This document shows, in pieces, positions 1 to 5,986 of a stretch of DNA of 6,906 nucleotides. Position numbers and translations under genes: made by a program. The stretch is from an uncultured Eubacteriales bacterium. GTDB taxonomy: Bacteria; Bacillota; Clostridia; Oscillospirales; CAG-272. A model generated the notes under the pieces. That model saw only the letters and a program-made list of their open reading frames with translations. It was not told where the DNA came from and did not search any database. Location of the stretch: the NCBI GenBank assembly GCA_934446285.1, contig CAKSEI010000080.1, positions 1 to 6,906 of the forward strand. Direction: 5' to 3'. Each line of letters opens with the position of its first letter. The stretch's first letter is position 1.

Positions 1-693
1 GAGCGATACGTCTGCCTGCTTTTTTTCGTCGTACATGTCGAGGTATCTGCGTGCCTTTTCCGCCTCGCGCTCGAGCGGAGCGACCCGCCCCTCAATCTCC
101 GAAAGGATGTCGGTCACACGCACGAGGTTATTTTCCGTTTCGTCGAGTTTGCGCTCGGCTTCTTTCTTTTTATATCTGTATTTGGATATTCCCGCGGCTT
201 CCTCGAATATAAAGCGCCTGTCCTCGCTTTTCGCCGAGACTATCTCGGAAATCTTTCCCTGACCTATGACCGAGTAGCCGGTGCGCCCGATACCGGTATT
301 CATGAAAAGCTCCGCGATATCGCGCAGTCTGACGGGGCGCGAATTTATGAGATACTCGCTCTCGCCCGTGCGGTAATAGCGGCGGGTTACGGTGACCTCG
401 TCGTATTCGATATTCATGCGGTTGTTCTTATCTGTATTGTCGATGGTTATGGACACCTCGGCATAGCCCATCTGACGGCGAGTGTCCGTGCCGCCGAATA
501 TGACGTCCTCCATCTTACTGCCGCGTATGTTTTTTGACGATATCTCGCCGAGAACCCAGCGGATAGCGTCGGAAATATTGGATTTTCCGCTTCCGTTCGG
601 ACCTACTATCACCGTGACACCGTAGTCAAAGTTGACAGTGGTCTTTTCCGGAAACGATTTGAACCCCTGCATCTCAAGTACCTTTATCCGCAT
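1..693 (-). CDS. smc: Chromosome segregation/condensation ATPase SMC, N-terminal part (3' end outside window)
   Basis: The 231 codons present encode the N-terminal ATPase half-head and the start of the coiled coil of SMC, a DNA-binding ATPase that with ScpA and ScpB loads near origins and condenses and separates sister chromosomes. Visible motifs are GFKSF at residues 10-14, the Walker A loop GPNGSGKSN (31-39), the conserved RG pair at 57-58 (an arginine known in the family to act in ATP hydrolysis), the Q-loop glutamine Q146 in VIGQG, and EDRRFIFEEAAGISKY (157-172) leading into the charged coiled coil from about residue 175. The signature motif and Walker B belong to the C-terminal half, beyond the window edge; full SMC proteins are about 1,150-1,200 residues. 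The ATG at 693 is preceded by GGGAG with a 7-nt spacer and gives the usual family start. The gene follows the radical SAM gene by 15 nt and has a candidate promoter of its own at 724-752. No frame break is seen. Confidence 0.97.
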   Translation of the reverse strand, partial: MRIKVLEMQGFKSFPEKTTVNFDYGVTVIVGPNGSGKSNISDAIRWVLGEISSKNIRGSKMEDVIFGGTDTRRQMGYAEVSITIDNTDKNNRMNIEYDEVTVTRRYYRTGESEYLINSRPVRLRDIAELFMNTGIGRTGYSVIGQGKISEIVSAKSEDRRFIFEEAAGISKYRYKKKEAERKLDETENNLVRVTDILSEIEGRVAPLEREAEKARRYLDMYDEKKQADVSL

Positions 694-700
694 TGTCGTT

Positions 701-705
701 CTCCC
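701..705 (-). promoter_or_regulatory. Ribosome binding site of smc
   Basis: GGGAG on the minus strand lies 7 nt before the ATG at 693, inside the 15-nt gap after the radical SAM stop codon. It is among the better Shine-Dalgarno matches in the window and supports this start codon. Confidence 0.75.
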
Positions 706-708
706 GTT

Positions 709-1719
709 TCATTCTACAGTTATATTATACCCTAAGAGCCCCTTTTTTTCAACGATTTTTACGTTTTTTATGCCGTATTCGTCCCGTAGGCGCTTCTCGT
801 TGCGCTTTCTCTGACCTATTACCTGCGAGAGCTTCCCGATGGAGCAGCATACCTTTATCTCTCCGCGCGCACGTGCGGCGGCAAAGCCCTCTGAAGTTAT
901 TATCCTCTTGAAGAAAAGCTCACTTTTTACCATTTCTCCGGTCGCGGGGTGATAAAATCCGCCCGCGATGCTCGAACCGTCAAGCAGATTGTCCTGCGCA
1001 CACAGGCCTATGCGCAGTATCTCAAGCCCCGCAGAGACAAAGATATCGAGCACGTCCGCGCTGCGCCGTATGACCTCATCCTCGGGAAGCGGTGAGAAAG
1101 CGCCCGAGAGCATCATTCCCTCAAGCTCTGTCCCGTGGAAGACGACAAGCGGGTATATCCGCGCGCCGCACGCGCCCATATCAACGATTTCACGCGCGGT
1201 ATCAAGCTCGCTCTGCCCGTCCGAGCAGGGAAGCCCCGTCATCATCTGACCGACGAGGCGAAATCCCGCCTCGGTTATCATACGGCAGGCACGGCGGGTA
1301 TCGTCAGCGGTGTGACCGCGCCTGCAGGCGGCGAGCACCTTATCGTTCATGCTCTGTATGCCGAGCTCTATATCCGTGACACCGTATCGGGCGAGAATAG
1401 AAAGTATTTCCTTATCTATGTAGTCGGGACGAGTGGATATACGTACTGATTTAACATCTCCGCTCTCTATGTATCTGTGAGCCTTTTCAAGCAGGGTTAT
1501 CATGAGCGATCTGTCGATGCCGGTAAATGACCCGCCGAAAAAGGCTATCTCGACTTCATATCCCTTTCCTCTCACCTCCGAGAGCACCGTCTCAATCTCG
1601 GTATCAACGCCGTCGGGGTCGAACGAACGCTTGCCCGAGATGGTTTTCTGGTCGCAGAAAACACAGTTGTTCGGGCAGCCGAGGTGCGGAATGAATAAGG
1701 GAATATTTATATGTCTCAA
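709..1719 (-). CDS. Elp3-like radical SAM protein without acetyltransferase domain
   Basis: This 336-residue protein carries the radical SAM cluster motif CPNNCVFC (C15, C19, C22), which binds a 4Fe-4S cluster used to cleave S-adenosylmethionine. Further family motifs are FFGGSFTG (60-67), STRPD (95-99), ELGIQSM (118-124), VGQMMTGLP (156-164) and YPLVVFHGTEL (189-199); the last resembles the Elp3 core. The part from about 240 (CAQDNLL, then GGFYHP) matches the Elp3-type C-terminal extension of the radical SAM domain. The GNAT acetyltransferase domain of true Elp3 is absent and there is no room for it, so the tRNA wobble-uridine role of Elp3 cannot simply be transferred. Proteins of this type are often found between rnc and smc in Clostridia; the substrate is unknown to me. 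Translation starts at a TTG whose bases overlap the rnc stop (TTGA); no in-frame ATG lies near enough to keep the cysteine motif. A GGTGA ribosome binding site supports the TTG. Cytoplasmic, with no signal peptide or membrane segment. Confidence 0.9.
   Translation of the reverse strand: MRHINIPLFIPHLGCPNNCVFCDQKTISGKRSFDPDGVDTEIETVLSEVRGKGYEVEIAFFGGSFTGIDRSLMITLLEKAHRYIESGDVKSVRISTRPDYIDKEILSILARYGVTDIELGIQSMNDKVLAACRRGHTADDTRRACRMITEAGFRLVGQMMTGLPCSDGQSELDTAREIVDMGACGARIYPLVVFHGTELEGMMLSGAFSPLPEDEVIRRSADVLDIFVSAGLEILRIGLCAQDNLLDGSSIAGGFYHPATGEMVKSELFFKRIITSEGFAAARARGEIKVCCSIGKLSQVIGQRKRNEKRLRDEYGIKNVKIVEKKGLLGYNITVE
724..752 (-). promoter_or_regulatory. Candidate internal sigma-A-type promoter for smc
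   Basis: On the minus strand, TTGAAA (752-747) is followed after exactly 17 nt by TATAAT (729-724). This is a perfect -10 hexamer and a 4-of-6 match to the -35 consensus TTGACA at optimal spacing. Transcription would start near 717, giving a leader of about 24 nt before the smc ATG at 693 that still contains the GGGAG ribosome binding site. The elements sit in the last codons of the radical SAM gene; the -10 covers a Tyr-Asn codon pair, so chance from coding sequence cannot be excluded. The position directly before a new gene argues for function. This is inferred from sequence only. Confidence 0.55.
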
Positions 1720-2432
1720 ATTTCTTCACCGAAAAGGTCGAGCGCCTGCCGCGCGGCATTCTGCTCAGCCTCGCGCTTTGTCCTGCCCGTGCCCTTTCCT
1801 ATTACATTTGTATTCAGTCGCGCTTCAACCTCAAATTCGCGCTGGTGGGCAGGTCCGCTCTCGCGCACAAGAACGTATTCAAACCTCTCTCCGCGCTCCT
1901 GCTGTACTATCTCCTGCAGGCGCGACTTATAGTCCTCGCCCTTGCGCGAAAGCTCGAGAGTCTCTGTCTCCTCGCAAAGGAAAGGCAGCAGAAATTTTTT
2001 GGTCGTGTCAAGGTCGGAGTCGAGATAAATGGCGGCAATCAGCGCCTCAAAAGCATCGGCGAGTATCGACGGTCTGCTCCTGCCGTTGTTTTTATCCTCG
2101 CCGTGACCGAGAAAAAGATAGTCTCCGAGAGAAATTTTCGTCGCGTATTTTGCGAGGGCTTTCTCACAGACTATCTGTGAGCGCAGACGCGAGAGGTCGC
2201 CCTCGGGCATATCCGTGAAGCGCGTGAAGAGCATTTCGCTCGATATAATCTGCAGAACGGAGTCGCCGAGAAATTCAAGGCGTTCATTGCATTTTCTGCC
2301 CGGTTCTCTTGATTTTATCTCATTTATAAAGGAAGAATGCGTGAGCGCGGTCGCGAGCAGCGAGATGTCCCCGAAGTCGTGACCGAGCCTGTCCGCAAGC
2401 TCCTTTGCCGTCTTTAAGTATTGTTCGTTCAT
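1716..2432 (-). CDS. rnc: Ribonuclease III
   Basis: This is an endonuclease for double-stranded RNA that matures rRNA precursors and processes structured mRNAs and antisense duplexes in the cytoplasm. The 238-residue length is typical. The catalytic RNase III domain (about 1-150) holds ALTHSSF (29-35), the signature NERLEFLGDS (49-58) with E53 and D57, and ADAFEA (125-130) with D126 and E129; these four acidic residues are the metal ligands known in the family. The double-stranded-RNA-binding domain spans about 168-234, with the start motif YKSRLQE, a GKGTGRTKREAE segment (212-223) and the final helix NAARQALDLF. The ATG overlaps the trmFO stop as ATGA, preceded by a modest AAAGAG 8 nt upstream, so translational coupling to trmFO is likely. 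The stop overlaps the next gene's TTG. In Bacillus-type genomes rnc also precedes smc, but usually follows acpP, which is not present here. Confidence 0.98.
   Translation of the reverse strand: MNEQYLKTAKELADRLGHDFGDISLLATALTHSSFINEIKSREPGRKCNERLEFLGDSVLQIISSEMLFTRFTDMPEGDLSRLRSQIVCEKALAKYATKISLGDYLFLGHGEDKNNGRSRPSILADAFEALIAAIYLDSDLDTTKKFLLPFLCEETETLELSRKGEDYKSRLQEIVQQERGERFEYVLVRESGPAHQREFEVEARLNTNVIGKGTGRTKREAEQNAARQALDLFGEEI
1726..1730 (-). promoter_or_regulatory. Ribosome binding site for the TTG start of the radical SAM gene
   Basis: GGTGA on the minus strand lies 6 nt before the TTG at 1719-1717. It is exactly complementary to the UCACC segment of the 16S rRNA 3' tail. It is embedded in the last Gly and Glu codons of rnc, so ribosomes finishing rnc would terminate on top of the next start. 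This decides the rare start codon. Confidence 0.65.
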
Positions 2433-3742
2433 AGTATCTGCTCTTTAAAAATTTTTACCGTTTCCTCCGAGCGCGCGGCGTATTGCTCGTACCTTGCGCG
2501 CTTGCCGCCCTTTACCTTGTAACCGAGCGGCTTTATAAGACCGAAATTCGCGTTCATTGGCTGAAAATCCGTCACATTGGGATTGCTTATATAAGCAGCC
2601 ATAGCCCCCATCATTGTCTCGCAGGGAAAGAATACCGCGCTCTTTCCGAGCGCTCTGCGGGCGGCGTTCACACCCGCGACAAGCCCCGAGGCAGCCGATT
2701 CCACGTATCCCTCGACTCCCGTCATCTGTCCCGCGAAAAATATATTTCCGTTGTCTCTGCACGAATAGTCGGCGGATAGCAGGGCGGGGGAGTTTATAAA
2801 CGTATTCCTGTGCATTACTCCGTATCTCAGGAACTCCGCCTGCTCAAGCCCCGGTATCATGCGAAATACTCTCTTCTGCTCGCCGAAGGTGAGATGAGTC
2901 TGAAAACCGACGATATTGTACATGCTCTTTGCTGCGTTTTCCTGACGTAGCTGAACAACCGCGCGGTATTTCTCTCCCGTCACGGGATTGTCAAGCCCGA
3001 CGGGTTTGAGCGGTCCGTACAGCAGCGTGTCGTGCCCGCGCGCAGCCATGACCTCAACTGGCATACATCCCTCGAAAACATTCGGGTCGCGGTCGAGATC
3101 CTTTACCTTTGCCTGCTCCGCGCCGATAAGCGCGTCGTAGAATGCGTCATACTGCTCCGAATTCATCGGACAGTTTATATAGCACGCCTCGCCTTTGCCG
3201 TATCGGGAAGCGAAAAATGCCTTGCTCATGTCAATGGTCGATGCGTCAACTATCGGAGCTGCCGCGTCAAAGAAATGCAGCTGCTCCCGCGAGGTTGTTT
3301 TCGCTATAAAATCCGAGAGAGCGTCGCTCGTAAGAGGCCCCGTCGCGACTACGGTAATGCCGTCCGGCGGTATCTCATTTACCTCCTCGCGGATTATTTT
3401 TATTCCCGGTGTGTCCGTCAGTCTGTCCGTTATATAACGGGAGAAAAGCTCACGGTCAACCGCAAGCGCACTGCCTGCGGGGACGGCGCATCTGTCCGCC
3501 GCCTCCGTGATAAGCGAAGAGAAAGAGCGCATTTCTTCCTTCAAAAGCCCTACGGCGTTCGTTCTTTCATTGCTGCGCAGAGAATTTGAGCACACAAGCT
3601 CGGCGAAAAGGTCACTCTTGTGAGCCGGGGAGTATTTATTCGGCTTCATTTCGTAAAGCTCGACCTCTACTCCTCTTTTTGCCGCCTGCCAAGCCGCCTC
3701 GCAGCCCGCAAGTCCCGCGCCTATTACTCTAATTTTGCTCAT
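2429..3742 (-). CDS. trmFO: Methylenetetrahydrofolate-tRNA-(uracil-5-)-methyltransferase TrmFO
   Basis: This FAD enzyme makes 5-methyluridine (ribothymidine) at position 54 of the tRNA T-loop, taking the carbon from 5,10-methylenetetrahydrofolate and reducing equivalents from FADH2/NAD(P)H, unlike the SAM-dependent TrmA of many Gram-negatives. The 437 residues fit the usual length of about 435-440. The N-terminal dinucleotide-binding motif GAGLAG is at 8-13 with the acidic strand end ELYEMKP (28-34). Conserved segments include ELVCSNSLRSN (48-58, C51), FFDAAAPI (157-164), EGCMPVE (224-230), LKPVGL (245-250), VGFQTHL (278-284), FAGQMTGVEGY (336-346) and MNANFGL (396-402). C226 in EGCMPVE corresponds to the cysteine implicated in catalysis in the Bacillus enzyme. 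The ATG at 3742 lies 14 nt inside the end of topA, behind a weak purine-rich AGAGAGAAGAAG. A topA-trmFO pair (formerly topA-gid) is classic in Bacillota. No defect is seen. Confidence 0.98.
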   Translation of the reverse strand: MSKIRVIGAGLAGCEAAWQAAKRGVEVELYEMKPNKYSPAHKSDLFAELVCSNSLRSNERTNAVGLLKEEMRSFSSLITEAADRCAVPAGSALAVDRELFSRYITDRLTDTPGIKIIREEVNEIPPDGITVVATGPLTSDALSDFIAKTTSREQLHFFDAAAPIVDASTIDMSKAFFASRYGKGEACYINCPMNSEQYDAFYDALIGAEQAKVKDLDRDPNVFEGCMPVEVMAARGHDTLLYGPLKPVGLDNPVTGEKYRAVVQLRQENAAKSMYNIVGFQTHLTFGEQKRVFRMIPGLEQAEFLRYGVMHRNTFINSPALLSADYSCRDNGNIFFAGQMTGVEGYVESAASGLVAGVNAARRALGKSAVFFPCETMMGAMAAYISNPNVTDFQPMNANFGLIKPLGYKVKGGKRARYEQYAARSEETVKIFKEQIL

Positions 3743-5978
3743 CTTCTTCTCTCTTATACCCGCACTCCTTATTGTGGCAGACTATTTCGTTCTTCCCCTT
3801 TTTCTTAAAGAGCATCTGACCGCACTGCGGGCATTTCTCGTCGAGGGGCTGATCCCACGAAGAGAACTTGCACTTGGGATAATTCTCGCAGCTGTAGAAC
3901 ACCATGCGGCGCTTCGCCTGACGGAGCAGCAGCTTGCCGCCGCACTCCGGGCAGGCTATGCCTATCTCGTTTGCTATTTGCTTTGTATTTTTGCACTTGG
4001 GATAATTCGAGCAGGCGATAAATTTACCGTATCTGCCCGTGCGCATGACCATATCCGCTCCGCAAAGCTCGCATTTCTCGCCGGTCGGCTCGGGCTTTGA
4101 CTCTTCCTTTACGATGAGCTTGCCGTCTTTGTCTATCGGCTTTGTATTCTTGCATTCGGGATAATTCGGGCAGGCGGCGAAACGGCCGAATCTGCCGTTC
4201 TTGACAATCATCTGCGCACCGCACTTTTCGCATATGATATCCGTTTTTTCAACCGGTATTTCTATCTCATCCTTGCTAACCGTGGCAAAAGCCTCGTCAA
4301 GGTCCTTTTCGAATTTCGAATAAAATTCCGTGAGTACTATGAGCGGTTCAAGCGTGCCGTTTTCTATCTCGTCGAGCGAGTCCTCCATCTGCGCCGTGAA
4401 AGCGTAGTCGACTATGTCGGGAAATTTTTCAAGCATGATGCGCGTGGTTATCTCACCGAGAGGCGTAGGCTTCAGGGCTCTTCCGTCCCTCGTTACATAT
4501 CCCCGCGATATTATCGTCGTGATAATAGTCGAGAATGTGCTCGGTCTGCCTATACCCTTCTCCTCGAGAAATTTGACGAGAGTACCGTCCGTATATCTGG
4601 CAGGCGGCTCGGTGAAATGCTGCTCGGGCAGAGTTTTCCGGGGGCTCAGAGCCTCTCCCTCTTCAAGCGGAGGCAGCATTCCGCCGCCGTCTTTATCCGC
4701 GTTTTCGTCCGAGTCGTCGTATATATAGCGATAGCCCTTGAATTTTACGGTGTGACCGCTCGCACGGAAGAGATAGCCGTTATTGTCTATATCGGCGCTC
4801 ACCGTGTCGATAAGAGCGCTCGCCATCTGGGAAGCGATGAAACGCTCCCATATCAGCTTATAGAGCTTGTATTGGTCGGGTGTGAGATACTTCTTTATCT
4901 TGTCCGGTTCATTTTCCATGACGGTCGGGCGTATCGCCTCGTGTGCGTCCTGGGTGTTTTTCTTTGATTTAAAGACTCTGCGCTTCTCGGGATAATACTC
5001 CACGCCGAATCTCGACGTGATATAGTCCTGCGCCGACTGTGCAGCCTCGTCCGAGACGCGCACGGAGTCAGTTCTCATATACGTGATAAGACCGTGAGTG
5101 CCGCCGTTTTCCGCGCCTACGTTTATACCTTCGTAAAGCTCCTGCGCCACGCGCATTATGCGTGCCGATTGAAAACCGAGCTTTTTATACGCGTCCTGCT
5201 GCAGGGTCGAGGTAGTGTATGGAGGCTGCGGATTGCGGCTGCGTACAGCTTTCTTTACCTCACGCACGGTAAACGTGCCGGCGTGCGTGTCCGATATAAT
5301 TCTGTTTGTCTGCTCTTCGTTATCAAGCTCGCTCCTGCCGTCTCTGTCTGCGGCAAAACGTGCACGCAGAGAAGTTCCGTCAGATTTTGCGAGGTCATAT
5401 TCGAGTGACCAGTATTCGCGCGGAATAAATGATGCTATCTCCTGCTCGCGCTCTACGATTATCCTTGTCGCGACCGACTGCACGCGCCCGGCGGATAGTC
5501 CGCTCTTGACCGTCTTCCAGAGAAAAGGTGAGAGCTTATATCCGACTATTCTGTCGAGGATGCGCCTTGTCTGCTGCGCTTTTACAAGATCCATGTCTAT
5601 GCCGCGCGGATTTTTTATTCCCGCCTTGACCGCCGTCTTCGTGACCTCGTTGAAGGTTATTCTTTTAGCCTCCTCGGGTGCTATGCCGAGAATGGTTGCG
5701 AGATGCCACGATATAGCCTCTCCCTCGCGGTCGGGGTCGGTTGCGAAGAATATTTTATCGGCTTTTTTAGCCTCTTTTTTCAAGGCTTTTATCACGTCGC
5801 CTTTTCCGTGTATATTGATATATTTCGGTTCAAATCCGTTTTCGATGTCGACACCGAGCGTGCTCTTCGGCAGGTCGCGCACGTGTCCGACGGTAGCGAC
5901 TACCTTGTAGCCGCTGCCGAGATAGCCTTTTATTGTCGGTGCTTTATAAGGTGACTCAAGAATAACGAGTTTTGCCAT
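3729..5978 (-). CDS. topA: DNA topoisomerase I (type IA)
   Basis: TopA relaxes negatively supercoiled DNA by cutting one strand and passing the other, balancing gyrase during transcription and replication. In the 749-residue protein the TOPRIM domain (about 1-140) has E8, K12 and the metal-binding TDPDREGEA (80-88; D81, D83, E85). GLSAGRVQSVATR follows at 160-172. The active-site tyrosine is Y300 in TYMRTDS (299-305), and DAHEAIRPT (344-352) and GIGRPSTFSTII (475-486) complete the core. The C-terminal tail holds four zinc ribbons with cysteines at 583/586/603/609, 636/639/656/662, 676/679/697/703 and 716/719/734/739, likely DNA and RNA polymerase contact modules. The start motif reads ESPYKAPT instead of the common ESPAKAKT, keeping the catalytic lysine. 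The ATG is 8 nt after the dprA stop, behind AAAGGA with a rather long 11-nt spacer. Its end overlaps trmFO by 14 nt. All catalytic residues are intact. Confidence 0.98.
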   Translation of the reverse strand: MAKLVILESPYKAPTIKGYLGSGYKVVATVGHVRDLPKSTLGVDIENGFEPKYINIHGKGDVIKALKKEAKKADKIFFATDPDREGEAISWHLATILGIAPEEAKRITFNEVTKTAVKAGIKNPRGIDMDLVKAQQTRRILDRIVGYKLSPFLWKTVKSGLSAGRVQSVATRIIVEREQEIASFIPREYWSLEYDLAKSDGTSLRARFAADRDGRSELDNEEQTNRIISDTHAGTFTVREVKKAVRSRNPQPPYTTSTLQQDAYKKLGFQSARIMRVAQELYEGINVGAENGGTHGLITYMRTDSVRVSDEAAQSAQDYITSRFGVEYYPEKRRVFKSKKNTQDAHEAIRPTVMENEPDKIKKYLTPDQYKLYKLIWERFIASQMASALIDTVSADIDNNGYLFRASGHTVKFKGYRYIYDDSDENADKDGGGMLPPLEEGEALSPRKTLPEQHFTEPPARYTDGTLVKFLEEKGIGRPSTFSTIITTIISRGYVTRDGRALKPTPLGEITTRIMLEKFPDIVDYAFTAQMEDSLDEIENGTLEPLIVLTEFYSKFEKDLDEAFATVSKDEIEIPVEKTDIICEKCGAQMIVKNGRFGRFAACPNYPECKNTKPIDKDGKLIVKEESKPEPTGEKCELCGADMVMRTGRYGKFIACSNYPKCKNTKQIANEIGIACPECGGKLLLRQAKRRMVFYSCENYPKCKFSSWDQPLDEKCPQCGQMLFKKKGKNEIVCHNKECGYKREEDEQN
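3868..4173 (-). repeat. Three 24-nt direct repeats coding zinc-ribbon knuckles in topA
   Basis: Three related 24-nt units occur at 3868-3891, 3991-4014 and 4150-4173. The first two differ at 2 positions and the second and third at 3. On the minus strand each codes for the second half of a zinc ribbon (Cys-x-Asn-Tyr-Pro-x-Cys-Lys). The spacing is a multiple of three, so these reflect tandem duplication of the ribbon module within the gene, kept similar at DNA level, and are not a mobile or regulatory repeat. Confidence 0.8.
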
Positions 5979-5986
5979 CTGTATGA

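Noticed and set aside
741..762. T-run on the plus strand that could be taken as a terminator tail
   Set aside because: Transcription runs the other way, no stable G+C-rich hairpin precedes the run, and on the coding strand it is the A-rich promoter spacer and lysine codons of the radical SAM gene.
1502..2218. A 238-codon open frame on the plus strand opposite rnc and the radical SAM gene
   Set aside because: It lies antisense to two certain genes, has a low-complexity Arg/Ser/Pro-rich translation with no family motif, and owes its openness to the codon usage of the opposite strand.
2584..2597. Perfect 14-bp palindrome TGCTTATATAAGCA
   Set aside because: It sits inside trmFO coding for Ala-Tyr-Ile-Ser; one perfect 14-bp palindrome is roughly what chance gives in about 7 kb, and no gene start is near.
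3032..3589. A 185-codon open frame on the plus strand opposite trmFO
   Set aside because: It is antisense to conserved TrmFO motifs and its Arg- and Cys-rich translation looks like a shadow frame.
5215..5910. A 231-codon open frame on the plus strand opposite topA
   Set aside because: It is fully antisense to the conserved TopA catalytic core, its translation resembles no family, and it has no supporting gene context.
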